Assembly: GCF_947503795.1 (NCBI RefSeq)
Contig: NZ_CANNEZ010000001.1
Span: 1,541,001 to 1,605,000, forward strand
Length of the DNA stretch: 64,000 bases
From: an uncultured Jannaschia sp.
GTDB lineage: Bacteria; Pseudomonadota; Alphaproteobacteria; Rhodobacterales; Rhodobacteraceae
Direction: 5' to 3'
The notes under the pieces were generated by a model, which searched no databases, was not told where the DNA came from, and saw nothing but the letters and a program-made list of their open reading frames with translations. The position numbers and the translations under genes were made by a program. How positions within the stretch are numbered: the stretch's first letter is position 1; each line of letters opens with the position of its first letter. Below, in pieces: positions 42,767 to 51,417 of the stretch.

Positions 42767-43216
42767 ATGTGTGCGCAACGGCTCGAGGTCCTCGATCACA
42801 CCATCCAGCTCACCCACGAGTGGATCGACGAGTTGCGGGACCGGCTGGACTGGTCCAGCAGCCGCGACGCGCTGCGCCTGATGCGAACGGTCCTGACCGC
42901 CATTCGCGACCGCATTCCGCATGCGGAGGTCGCGCAGCTCTCCGCCCAGATGCCGCTGCTCATCCGGGGCATGTTCTTCGAGGGGTGGACGCCCGCGCGC
43001 ACGCCAATCAAGGATCGCGATGCCGCAACCTTTCGGAACGCCATCGAGGCGAAACTGGGCGATGTCCAAGGCTACCGCGGCGAGGCGGATATCGCCGCCG
43101 TCTTCGCGACGCTGGCGAACCGCGTCTCCGAAGGGGAGCTACGGCAGGTGCGCCATGCCCTGCCCCGCGCAATCCGGGGGTTCTGGCCCCCCGACCTCGT
43201 GTGGACGGACGATTGA
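42767..43216 (+). CDS. DUF2267 domain protein
   Basis: This 149-residue soluble helical protein matches DUF2267: DRLDWSSSRDALRLMRTVL, VAQLSAQMPLLIRGMFFEGW and VSEGELRQVRHALPRAIRGF. Members are often found with stress and Usp genes and their function is unknown. ATG 42767 follows AAAGGAAA. It is divergent from hsp20 with a shared Fnr-type box. Confidence 0.88.
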   Translation: MCAQRLEVLDHTIQLTHEWIDELRDRLDWSSSRDALRLMRTVLTAIRDRIPHAEVAQLSAQMPLLIRGMFFEGWTPARTPIKDRDAATFRNAIEAKLGDVQGYRGEADIAAVFATLANRVSEGELRQVRHALPRAIRGFWPPDLVWTDD

Positions 43217-43228
43217 GCGGCGACGGAT

Positions 43229-43879
43229 TCAATCCGACCCGGCAATCTGCGCAAGACGGTCTCGATCCAGCAGCACCACCCGCTGGATGCCGTCGAGGCG
43301 GATCGCGCCCGATCGGCGGAGCTGGGTCAGCGCGCGGCTGACCGTCTCGACGGTCGTGCAGAGGTAATCGGCGATATCCGCGCGCGGCATCGGCAGATCG
43401 ATGGTCATGTAGCCGTCCCGAAGCGTGCCCTGATTCTCCATCAAATGCAGGAGGAACGAGGCCAGTTTTCCGCGCGCGCCGATCCGCGCCAGGAGCATGA
43501 GGTGATCCTGCAGGGCCACGATCTCGGCCAACGCGGCCTCGCGAAGTTCGTCGTGCAGACCGGGATCGGCGCCGGGCCCATCGAGCGCGGCCCGGCGATG
43601 CGCCGCCACGGTGGCCGGCGTCAGCGCCTCGCAATCGCTGTGATGCAGCCTGCCCGCGGGAAACCCCACGATGTCACCGGGATAGGCGAAGGCGACGACC
43701 TGACGGCGCCCCGTCTCGAGGAACCGCGTCAGCCGCAGGACCCCCGAGCGCAGCTCGAAAAGATGGGTCATCGCATCGGCCTCGCGAAAGAGCGTCTCGC
43801 CGGCGTCGAGTGTTCGCAGGGCCGTCGGACGCCCGGCGCGGAGCGTCCCATGTGGCCGGATCGCGTGCATCGCAGTCAT
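43229..43879 (-). CDS. Crp/Fnr family regulator (FixK/DNR-like)
   Basis: A 216-residue protein. The N-terminal sensor beta-roll (LFREADAMTHLFELRSGVLR; FAYPGDIVGFPAG) has no N-terminal Cys cluster, so it is not an Fe-S oxygen sensor like Fnr. The C-terminal winged helix PRADIADYLCTTVETVSRAL has the recognition residues E-T-V-S-R, the E-x-x-S-R that reads TTGA half-sites in Fnr/FixK/DNR. It sits among four TTGA(C/T)-N4-GTCAA boxes and is the best local candidate to bind them. Only two cysteines are present, one inside the DNA-binding domain. Confidence 0.92.
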   Translation of the reverse strand: MTAMHAIRPHGTLRAGRPTALRTLDAGETLFREADAMTHLFELRSGVLRLTRFLETGRRQVVAFAYPGDIVGFPAGRLHHSDCEALTPATVAAHRRAALDGPGADPGLHDELREAALAEIVALQDHLMLLARIGARGKLASFLLHLMENQGTLRDGYMTIDLPMPRADIADYLCTTVETVSRALTQLRRSGAIRLDGIQRVVLLDRDRLAQIAGSD

Positions 43880-44068
43880 GACGTGCCCCCTCTGGCAGTG
43901 GATCGGGGGAGCCTGCGCCGCGTACGTCGCTCGATTGCGGTCGCGAACGTATCGGATTGTAACGAGACGTCGTCCGCCCCAACCGGCAGACGGACGCCAA
44001 GGACGTGCGCGCGCCTTCCTCCACCCCGGTTCGTATCCATATAAGAGGACGAACCGTCGGGGGCCGCG

Positions 44069-44785
44069 ATGACGCGCAAGACGATACTCATTGTCGATGA
44101 TGACGAGAAGGTGCGCCGGCTGATCGCCCGGACGCTCGAGGCCGATGGCTTCAACGTCGCGGAAGCTGGTGATATCGCGTCCGCGCGGGCCTCGCTCGCC
44201 GCGGCACGGCCCAGCCTGGTGACGCTGGATCTCGATCTCGGCGGCGAGGACGGCCTCGACCTCGCGCGCGACATCCGGAGTGCGGGCAATATCCCCATCG
44301 TGATGGTCACCGGAAAGGGTGAGGTCATCGACCGCGTCGTCGGACTGGAGCTGGGCGCCGATGACTACATCGCCAAGCCGTTCCATGTCCGAGAGCTTCT
44401 CGCACGCGTCAGGTCCGTCCTGCGGCGATCCGCTTCGAGCGCTCCGACGCCGCCCGCGGATAACGAAATGCTCGACCTCGACGGACTTCGCCTGGATCTC
44501 GACCGAATGGAAGTTCTCTGCCGCGACGGGCGGTCATGCGAGATGACGACCGCCGACATTAAACTCATGCGGGCCTTTGTGGCGCACCCTATGCGGGTGC
44601 TGTCACGCGATCGCCTGATGGACCTGACGAATGGGGCGGAATGGTCCCCGCTCGACCGGACGATCGACAATCAGGTGGCCCGCCTGCGCCGCAAGATCGA
44701 GCGCGACCCGGCGCATCCGGACCTGATCCGTACCGTCCGTGGCGTCGGATACATGTTGTCCCAACGCCCCCGGACCAGCGCCTAG
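44069..44785 (+). CDS. OmpR/PhoB family response regulator
   Basis: This 238-residue protein has a receiver domain (ILIVDDDEKVRR, phospho-acceptor Asp in LVTLDLDLGGEDG, VTGKGE, ADDYIAKPF) and a C-terminal winged helix (HPMRVLSRDRLMDLTNG, RTIDNQVARLRRKIERDP). Its 3' end overlaps the convergent hybrid kinase by 4 bp. The kinase may be its partner, although the kinase has its own receiver domain. Confidence 0.94.
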   Translation: MTRKTILIVDDDEKVRRLIARTLEADGFNVAEAGDIASARASLAAARPSLVTLDLDLGGEDGLDLARDIRSAGNIPIVMVTGKGEVIDRVVGLELGADDYIAKPFHVRELLARVRSVLRRSASSAPTPPADNEMLDLDGLRLDLDRMEVLCRDGRSCEMTTADIKLMRAFVAHPMRVLSRDRLMDLTNGAEWSPLDRTIDNQVARLRRKIERDPAHPDLIRTVRGVGYMLSQRPRTSA

Positions 44786-46320
44786 CGCGTCGCCATAAGT
44801 TCGGCGAAGGCCGCGGCGAGATCGGCCTGCCGATAGGGTTTTCGCAGCAGACGGGGATGCCCGGCGATCCCTTCCAGATTGGCCATGCCGCCCGAGAAGC
44901 CGGATGTCAGAAGGACGCCGATCTCGGGCCGCTCCGCCGCAAGCTTGGCCGCGAGCCCTTCGCCGGTCATGGGACCCGGCATCACGAGGTCGCTGAACAC
45001 GATGGCGATATCCGATCGCGCATCGAGGACGTCCAAGGCCTCCTGCGCGTCGCTCGCGCCGATCACCTCGAAGCCGAGTGCGGCCACACGGCCCTCCGAC
45101 AAGCGCCTGACGGCGGGGTCGTCCTCGACCACCAGCACGACGCGCCCGTCTCCGACCGTGCTCACCGGCACGGACTCGTCGGCGGTCGTGATCCCAGAGC
45201 CATCCGCCTTCGGGAAATAGAGCGCGACGGTCGTTCCCCGGTCCACCTCGCTGTAGATCATCACCGAGCCGCCGGACTGCCGCACGAAACCATAAACCAT
45301 CGACAGCCCAAGCCCCGTGCCCTTGCCCGGAGCCTTCGTCGTGTAGAACGGCTCCAGCGCCCGCCGCTGCTGTTCGCGCGTCATGCCGCAGCCGGTATCG
45401 GTCACCGACAGCCGAACATACCGACCGGGTGCAATGTCGAAATCGTGCACCGCGAAATCGTCCTCAATCATGACATTCGCCACGTCGAGCCTCAGACGGC
45501 CGCCCTTGGGCATCGCGTCCTGGGCGTTGAGCGCCAAGTTGATGATCGCGGTCTGGAGCTGAACGGGATCCGCGTGGACGGGCCACGCGGCCGGGTCGGC
45601 GTTCATCTCGACCCGGAGCTGCGCGCTCAGCGTTCGGCGCAACAGGCGCATCGTCTCCTCCACCGCGTCGGCGAGATGGATCTCGACCGGCTTCAACTCG
45701 CCCTTGCGCGCAAAGAGAAGCAGCCGCGATGTCAGGTCGGCGCCCGCTTCTGCGGCCGACAGGGCATCGGCCAGCATGTCCCGCCCCCCGGCGTCGGATA
45801 TCTTGCTTTCGAGCAGCTCCAGATTGCCGACGATCACCGTCAGCAGGTTGTTGAAGTCATGGGCGACGCCGCCCGTCATCTGACCGATCGCGTCCATCCG
45901 CTGGGACCGCGTCGCGGCCTCCTCCGCGGCGCGGCGGGCCGTCTGATCGTGCATGATCGCCACGAAGATCGGCCCCGTCGGCGCGTCGGTCCGACCGATC
46001 GACAGGTGCAGCGGGAAGGTCGTGCCGTCGCCGCGAAGGCCGGTCACCTCGCGTCCGATATCGATGATGCGCGACTCGCCCGTCTCGAGGTGATGGCTCA
46101 TGTAGCCGCCATGCCGCGACGCGACATCGTCGGGCATCAGCATGGCGACGTCGCGACCGACCATTCGGTCCGCGCGTTGCCGGAACAGCCGCGAGGCCGC
46201 GCCGTTCACCCGAATGATGCGCCCGGACGCATCCGCAACCACGATCGCGTCCATGGACGTATCGAGAAGCGCATTCAGCAGCGCGCCGTCATCGACGTCG
46301 GTCCTCACGGTGTGTTCCAT
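44782..46320 (-). CDS. PAS-containing hybrid histidine kinase
   Basis: About 512 residues in order: PAS domain (LLDTSMDAIVVADASGRII, residues about 17-125), HisKA region with the H-box MTGGVAHDFNNLLTVIVGN, HATPase (NLALNAQDAMPKG, DTGCGMT, GKGTGLGLSMVYGF) and a C-terminal receiver (VLVVEDDPAVRR, SDLVMPG). It is soluble, with no transmembrane helix. This FixL-like layout (PAS plus HDFNNLL-type kinase) is common in alphaproteobacteria; I see no clear haem-binding histidine to call it an oxygen sensor. ATG 46320 is chosen; upstream extension is low-complexity. Confidence 0.92.
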   Translation of the reverse strand: MEHTVRTDVDDGALLNALLDTSMDAIVVADASGRIIRVNGAASRLFRQRADRMVGRDVAMLMPDDVASRHGGYMSHHLETGESRIIDIGREVTGLRGDGTTFPLHLSIGRTDAPTGPIFVAIMHDQTARRAAEEAATRSQRMDAIGQMTGGVAHDFNNLLTVIVGNLELLESKISDAGGRDMLADALSAAEAGADLTSRLLLFARKGELKPVEIHLADAVEETMRLLRRTLSAQLRVEMNADPAAWPVHADPVQLQTAIINLALNAQDAMPKGGRLRLDVANVMIEDDFAVHDFDIAPGRYVRLSVTDTGCGMTREQQRRALEPFYTTKAPGKGTGLGLSMVYGFVRQSGGSVMIYSEVDRGTTVALYFPKADGSGITTADESVPVSTVGDGRVVLVVEDDPAVRRLSEGRVAALGFEVIGASDAQEALDVLDARSDIAIVFSDLVMPGPMTGEGLAAKLAAERPEIGVLLTSGFSGGMANLEGIAGHPRLLRKPYRQADLAAAFAELMATR

Positions 46321-46536
46321 GCGCCGACGGCTAGCAGCAAATATGCGGGACGACCAAACCGCGTTGACGGAGAGACGGGTGGCCGGACGCATCGCGCGTC
46401 TGACCGCGCCGGGGCCGCGGCGCGCCGGAGCGCGCTCACGTGTCGGCGGCCCCGTGTGACACTGCGGTCGCGTCCTGGCATGGCGAACGATCCTTCTTCT
46501 CAACGCCTGAACTGACACGGGCGCGATCCGGGCGAC

Positions 46537-46550
46537 TTGACCGGCGTCAA
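46537..46550. promoter_or_regulatory. Crp/Fnr-type box TTGACCGGCGTCAA (upstream of phasin gene)
   Basis: TTGA-N6-TCAA palindrome centred at 46543.5, about 72 bp before the phasin ATG. Class II spacing gives a leader of about 30 nt. The histidine-kinase start is about 220 bp away on the other side, so control of that gene is less likely. Confidence 0.72.
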
Positions 46551-46614
46551 TGCGCGCAGGCGGCCGATACGCGACGGTCGCGATGGAACGAAGGCCGCAA
46601 TCGGGAGGATCACG

Positions 46615-46980
46615 ATGCCACGCGCTTCAACGTCGGACAAAGCTCCACAGGTGACGGCCCCCGCGGTGCCGGAAGGACTGGCCATGGCGATGGCGCCATG
46701 GTTCGTCGCGACGCATGCGACGGCGGCCTGGATCGAAGGGCTCACGCAGATGAACGGCGAATGGGCGCGCTTCATGGGCGAGCGTCTTGGCCGGGATGCC
46801 GAGACGCAGCACGCGATCTTCGGGTGCAGCTCGCCCCTCGAAGCACAACAGGTGGCGACGGCGTTCATGCGCAAGACCATGGAAGACTACATGACCGAAG
46901 CGGTCCGGTTCTCCGCGATGGGCGCGCGGGTCGTCGATGCGGCGACCATGCGCACGAAGGAGACCACGTCATGCAAGTGA
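46615..46980 (+). CDS. Phasin family protein
   Basis: This 121-residue helical protein has the phasin-like core AMAPWFVATHATAAWIEGLT and LEAQQVATAFMRKTMEDYMT. Phasins coat polyhydroxyalkanoate granules or act as stress chaperones. ATG 46615 follows GGGAGGATC. It overlaps the DUF2892 gene by 10 bp and carries a Crp/Fnr-type box upstream, linking carbon storage to the low-oxygen module. Confidence 0.82.
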   Translation: MPRASTSDKAPQVTAPAVPEGLAMAMAPWFVATHATAAWIEGLTQMNGEWARFMGERLGRDAETQHAIFGCSSPLEAQQVATAFMRKTMEDYMTEAVRFSAMGARVVDAATMRTKETTSCK

Positions 46981-47183
46981 ATGTCGGACAAGCGGACCGG
47001 ATCATCAGGATCGTGCTGGGCTTCGCCCTGATCCTCGCGCCGCTTCTGAACCTGCCAGCGATCTGGTCGAGTGGCGTCTGGAGCTATGCCTCCATCATCA
47101 TCGGAAGCGTCCTCGTCGTCACGGCCCTCGTCCGCATGTGCCCCCTCTATAGCCTCGCCGGAATTAACACCTGCAAGGCCTGA
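46971..47183 (+). CDS. DUF2892 small membrane protein
   Basis: This 70-residue protein has two transmembrane helices and the DUF2892 layout: NVGQADRIIRIVLGFALIL, then CPLYSLAGINTCK at the C-terminus. It is related to the membrane part of YgaP-type proteins, often seen with sulfur metabolism. The start overlaps the phasin stop by 10 bp. Confidence 0.9.
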   Translation: MQVNVGQADRIIRIVLGFALILAPLLNLPAIWSSGVWSYASIIIGSVLVVTALVRMCPLYSLAGINTCKA

Positions 47184-47443
47184 CGGATCATCGACGGGGC
47201 CCCGTCAAGCGTGGAGCGACATATGGAAGACGGAACAGCGGGCAATCCGCGCGCGCCCCTCAACGGGACGTGCGGTGCCGCGGGCGCGCGCGGATCGCTG
47301 CTCGGTGGTCTGGCGAAAGCTACCGTCGCTCCCAATATCATGTGGCAAACAAAGATCGGGCGTCGTCGCGCTGTCCCGCCCCCGCGTCGCCCTCCGACCA
47401 CGTTCCGCGAGCCGCATAGCCCATGCGCGCCGGGGCAGTCCGA

Positions 47444-48523
47444 ATGACGCCGCTGCGCCTCGATTGGAGCGGCAACACGCTCCGCATCGCGGGCGGCCTG
47501 TCGATCACGAACATTGATGCGATTTCGCTGCCCGCCGACATGCAAACCGACCGCATCACGCTGTCTAACCTGACGCGCCTCGACACGGCGGGGGCCTGGC
47601 GTCTCCTCGACCTCGCTGAAACTCTGGGCGTCCCTCTCGAGGGCGCCGCGCCGCACCATGCCGCATTGATCGAAACGGTGCGCCGGAACCTCCCTCCACC
47701 CAAGGACCCGCCGGCGCGCCGCGACATGCGGACCGTCCTGGTCGGGATCGGGCGATCGGTCTGGACCCATCTGCGCGATCTGGCCGAGCTGACGGCGTTT
47801 CTCGGGGCATTCGTGGTCGAGGTTCTGCGTCTCCTGCGTCGCCCGGCGCGTTTGCGGACGACATCGCTCACCCATCACATGCAGGCCGCGGGGCTCGACG
47901 CGGTGCCGATCGTCACGTTGATGGCGTTCCTCATCGGAATCGTCATCGCGTTTCAGGGCGCGTCGCAGCTGCAACGTTTCGGTGCGGAAATCTTCGTGGT
48001 GGACCTCATCGCGATCTCGGTTCTCCGCGAGCTCGGGATCCTGCTGACCGCCATCATCGTGGCAGGTCGATCCGCGTCAGCGTTTACAGCGTCCATCGGT
48101 TCGATGAAGATGCGCGAGGAGATCGACGCGCTGCGCGCGCTGGGCCTCGACCCCATGACGATCCTTGTGGCGCCGCGCATCCTGGCGCTTGTCCTTACCC
48201 TTCCGATCCTTGCAATCCTGGCCGATGCCGCGGGACTGGCCGGGGGTGCGATCATGGCCTGGTTCGACCTCGGCATCCCGCCCGGGGCCTTCGCGGCGCG
48301 GGTCGCCGGCGGGATCGGTCCGTGGCACCTTGCCGTCGGGCTGATCAAGGCACCGGTCTTCGCGCTCATCATCGGCGTCGTCGGCTGCCGCAACGGGCTC
48401 GATGTCGGCGGCGATGCGGAAAGCCTGGGGCGACTAACCTCCGCCTCGGTCGTCGCAGCGATATTTCTGGTGATCGTCGCCGATGCCGTCTTTTCGGTCT
48501 TCTTCGCGGTGATGGGCATATGA
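47444..48523 (+). CDS. MlaE-family ABC transporter permease with N-terminal STAS domain
   Basis: About 359 residues. The first 75 residues form a STAS-like domain (LRLDWSGNTLRIAGGL; LSNLTRLDTAGAWRLLDLAE). The rest is an MlaE permease: MQAAGLDAVPIVTLMAFLIG, AFQGASQLQRFGAEIFVVDL, GRSASAFTASIGSMKMREEID and AESLGRLTSASVVAAIFLV. It moves phospholipid across the envelope with the ATPase and MCE protein that follow. ATG 47444 has a GGGGCAG ribosome site; an in-frame ATG at 47423 is possible. Confidence 0.92.
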   Translation: MTPLRLDWSGNTLRIAGGLSITNIDAISLPADMQTDRITLSNLTRLDTAGAWRLLDLAETLGVPLEGAAPHHAALIETVRRNLPPPKDPPARRDMRTVLVGIGRSVWTHLRDLAELTAFLGAFVVEVLRLLRRPARLRTTSLTHHMQAAGLDAVPIVTLMAFLIGIVIAFQGASQLQRFGAEIFVVDLIAISVLRELGILLTAIIVAGRSASAFTASIGSMKMREEIDALRALGLDPMTILVAPRILALVLTLPILAILADAAGLAGGAIMAWFDLGIPPGAFAARVAGGIGPWHLAVGLIKAPVFALIIGVVGCRNGLDVGGDAESLGRLTSASVVAAIFLVIVADAVFSVFFAVMGI

Positions 48524-49287
48524 TGACAGACCCGATCATCCGCGTTCGCGGTCTGACGACCCGCTTCGGCGATCACGTCGTACACGAGGGGCTCGATCTC
48601 GACGTCCGGCCCGGAGAGATCCTCGGGGTCGTCGGCGGGTCGGGCACCGGAAAATCCGTTCTCTTGCGTCAGATCATCGGATTGCTGACGCCGGCCGAGG
48701 GGCAGATCGAGGTTCTGGGCCAATCGGTCACGGACACGGACCCCGACACGGTCCGCGCCTTGCGGCGACGATGGGGCGTGATGTTCCAGGGCGGCGCGCT
48801 CTTCTCCGCCCTGTCGGTGCGCGAGAATGTCGAGGCCCCCATGCGCGAACAGCTCGACCTGCCGGACGACATCCGGGAGACGCTCGCCGGGATCAAGGTT
48901 CGCATGGTCGGCCTGCCCGAAGACGCGATGTCGAAGCCCCCGTCGGCCCTGTCGGGCGGCATGCGCAAGCGCGCGGGCTTTGCGCGGGCCATCGCGCTCG
49001 ACCCTGAGATCGTCTTTCTCGACGAGCCGACGGCCGGGCTCGACCCGATCGGTGCGGCGGCGCTCGACACGCTGATCGCACAACTCAGGGACGCGCTCGG
49101 CCTGACGGTGTTCCTGGTGACCCACGATCTCGATACGTTGCACGCCATCTGCGATCGCGTTGCGGTCCTCGCCGACCGTCGCGTCCTTGCGGTGGCGCCG
49201 CTGGAGGAGCTCCGGACGCATGAAAACCCTTGGATGCGCGACTACTTCGGCGGCCCGCGCGGCCGTGCCGCGCTTGGAGCCACCTGA
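48520..49287 (+). CDS. MlaF-family ABC transporter ATPase
   Basis: This 255-residue ATPase has Walker A (GGSGTGKSVLLRQI), Q-loop (VMFQGGALFS), signature LSGGMRKRAG, Walker B (VFLDEPTAGLDP) and switch His (VTHDLDTL). The LSGGM-R/K-KR form is typical of MlaF. The start overlaps the permease stop by 4 bp and the stop overlaps the MCE start. Confidence 0.95.
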   Translation: MMTDPIIRVRGLTTRFGDHVVHEGLDLDVRPGEILGVVGGSGTGKSVLLRQIIGLLTPAEGQIEVLGQSVTDTDPDTVRALRRRWGVMFQGGALFSALSVRENVEAPMREQLDLPDDIRETLAGIKVRMVGLPEDAMSKPPSALSGGMRKRAGFARAIALDPEIVFLDEPTAGLDPIGAAALDTLIAQLRDALGLTVFLVTHDLDTLHAICDRVAVLADRRVLAVAPLEELRTHENPWMRDYFGGPRGRAALGAT

Positions 49288-50801
49288 TGGAAATCAAGGC
49301 GAACTTCCTGCTCATCGGTCTCTTCACCCTTGCCGGGATCGGCGCGGTCCTCGCCGCGTTCCTCTGGCTCGGGGCAGTCCGGATCGACCGCGACGTCGCG
49401 CGCTACGGCATCCTGTTTCGTGATGTCTCGGGGCTCTCGGCGGCGGGCGAGGTGGTGTTCAACGGATTGCCGGTCGGCCGGGTCGCGTCGCTCGGCCTGC
49501 ACGGCCCCGATCCCTCGCTGATCTATGTCGAGGTCGAGGTCGACGCCGCCACACCCATCCGCACGGATACGGTTGCGCAACTCACGACCGCAGGGGTCAC
49601 CGGCGTGTCCTACATCGCGCTGATCGGCGGGACGACGGAGGCGCCCCTGCTCGCGCCCGGAAGCGAGGGGCCACCACTCATCCCGTCGCGGCGCGCGGGC
49701 CTCCAATCCCTGATGGCCGACGTACCGGGCCTGGTCGAGGAAGCGGCCTCCCTCGTCGGTGATCTCAGGGCCATGACAGGGCCGGAAACGCAGGCAGGCG
49801 TGGCGCGCATCGTCGCCAATCTCGACGGGGCTTCGGAGAAACTCGACGCGACGCTCGACGGCATGGCGGGCCTGACGGAAGGATTGGGTGCGGCGGCAAC
49901 GCAGATCGCGGGCCTCGGGGACACCATCGCGGCGCTGGAGGGCGATGTGCGCGGCACGTTGGCGCGCGCGGACACCGCGCTCATCGCCGCGACCGAAGGG
50001 TTCGACGCGCTGACGCCGGCGGTCGCCGATGCGCGCGATGTCATGGACGGCGCAGAGACGCTACTGGCCGAGGATCTCCCCGCCACGCTCCGCGTCTGGC
50101 GAGACAGCGGAGACCGCCTCGAGCTTGTGCTGGCCGAAGCGGAGGCGGGTGTCTCGTCCGTCAGGCGCATGTCGGACGCGGTCGGGGAACTCGCCACCGG
50201 GGACGGCGCAGCGCTTCTGGCATCGGCGCGCACGGCGCTCGACACGGCCGGTCCCGCGCTGGGCGAGGAGCTTCCCGCGGCACTCGCCGATCTGCGTGCC
50301 GCCGCCGGCGATGCGCGGACGGCGATCGAGCGCGTCTCCGGGGACGTTGCCGCCGCGACGGCGCAACTCGACCCGCTTGCCAGCGAGGCCCGCGCAGCAC
50401 TGTCGGAGGCGACGTCGCTGATCGCGCGCGCCGAGCCGAGCCTCGACGCCCTCGACGCAGCGCTCGCCTCCGCCGACGGTGCCTTCACCGCCGCCAGCAT
50501 CGTGATCGAGACCGATATCGGGCCGGCCATGGCCGATCTGCGCGGAGCGGCCACCGCCATCGCCCGCGATCTCCCCGAGGTTACCGCGCGCGCTGACGCG
50601 GTGTTGCGAAGCATCGGCGGCGCGGTCGATACGCTGGCCCCGGCGCTGCGAACCTTCGGGACGGCGACCTTGCCCGAGTACGGACAATTGGCGCGCGATG
50701 GACGCGCGCTTGTCCGGACCATTTCGGACGAGGTTCGACGACTTTCGCGCGATCCCGCGCGCTTCATCCAGGGTGGACAGGTGCCCGAGTACCGGAGGTG
50801 A
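49287..50801 (+). CDS. MCE-domain (MlaD/PqiB-like) periplasmic lipid-binding protein
   Basis: This 504-residue protein has one N-terminal transmembrane anchor (NFLLIGLFTLAGIGAVLAAF), one MCE domain (residues about 40-115, FNGLPVGRVASLGL, TTAGVTGVSYIALIGG) and a very long alanine-rich helical tail (about 150-480) that may form a needle or bridge in the periplasm. The tail is much longer than in MlaD and closer to the PqiB/Mce type. Start ATG 49287 overlaps the mlaF-like stop (TGATG). Confidence 0.93.
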   Translation: MEIKANFLLIGLFTLAGIGAVLAAFLWLGAVRIDRDVARYGILFRDVSGLSAAGEVVFNGLPVGRVASLGLHGPDPSLIYVEVEVDAATPIRTDTVAQLTTAGVTGVSYIALIGGTTEAPLLAPGSEGPPLIPSRRAGLQSLMADVPGLVEEAASLVGDLRAMTGPETQAGVARIVANLDGASEKLDATLDGMAGLTEGLGAAATQIAGLGDTIAALEGDVRGTLARADTALIAATEGFDALTPAVADARDVMDGAETLLAEDLPATLRVWRDSGDRLELVLAEAEAGVSSVRRMSDAVGELATGDGAALLASARTALDTAGPALGEELPAALADLRAAAGDARTAIERVSGDVAAATAQLDPLASEARAALSEATSLIARAEPSLDALDAALASADGAFTAASIVIETDIGPAMADLRGAATAIARDLPEVTARADAVLRSIGGAVDTLAPALRTFGTATLPEYGQLARDGRALVRTISDEVRRLSRDPARFIQGGQVPEYRR

Positions 50802-50805
50802 CGAC

Positions 50806-51417
50806 ATGACTGCCCTGCCCCGCCGCGCATTCATGGCCGGTCTGGTCGCGACCCTGCCCGGTTGCGCGACCCTCGGTGCGCTGGATGCCGCATCACGCCC
50901 GCGTCCGACCTTTGAACTGACGCCAGTTCCGGGCCGGAGTGGGGCCCGGCGCGCGCTGACGCTCGCCGTGGTGCTGCCCGACGCGCCCGCCGCCATCGAC
51001 ACCGACCGCATCCTCGTCAAGCCGGACCCCCTGTCGGTCGCCTACCTGCCCGATGCGCATTGGACCGAGCCGGTGCCCGCGCTGGTCCAATCGCTCGTCA
51101 TACGGTCCGTCGCCGCGACGGGGCGAGTGGGCCATATCGGAGCGGCCGAGGGCGGTCCCGTGCCCGATGTGGCGTTGATCCTTCGGATCGACGCATTCCA
51201 GGCCGAACCGACGGACGGGATCGCCGAGATCGCGGTGCGGATCGCCCTCTCGGCGACACTCATCCGGGACCGGGACCAGCGATTGATCGCGTCGCGCGAG
51301 TTCAGCGGCACCGCCGTGGCGCCTTCCGAGGCCCCTGTCGATCTGATTCCGGCGTTCCAACGGGCCATCGACGGCATCCTGCCAGCACTGGCAGACTGGA
51401 CGGTGGCTGCGATATGA
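50806..51417 (+). CDS. PqiC/ABC-type transport auxiliary lipoprotein
   Basis: This 203-residue protein has a lipoprotein signal (RRAFMAGLVATLPGCATL, lipid-modified Cys near residue 20) and the transport-auxiliary domain, with LPDAHWTEPVPALVQSLVIR and FQRAIDGILPAL. Such proteins sit at the outer membrane and work with MCE proteins. It starts behind GGAGGTGACG. Its stop overlaps the Crp/Fnr gene by 4 bp. Confidence 0.9.
   Translation: MTALPRRAFMAGLVATLPGCATLGALDAASRPRPTFELTPVPGRSGARRALTLAVVLPDAPAAIDTDRILVKPDPLSVAYLPDAHWTEPVPALVQSLVIRSVAATGRVGHIGAAEGGPVPDVALILRIDAFQAEPTDGIAEIAVRIALSATLIRDRDQRLIASREFSGTAVAPSEAPVDLIPAFQRAIDGILPALADWTVAAI

Noticed and set aside
47193-47206. GACGGGGCCCCGTC palindrome after the DUF2892 gene
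   Set aside because: No loop and no following T run, and it does not match the TTGA-N6-TCAA boxes; probably chance at this G+C.
47211-47447. 78-codon plus-strand frame before the MlaE gene
   Set aside because: Atypical composition and overlap with the MlaE start; no ribosome site or family.
49284-49297. CTGA-N6-TCAA near-match to the Crp/Fnr box
   Set aside because: One base off and located across a coding overlap between mlaF-like and MCE genes.
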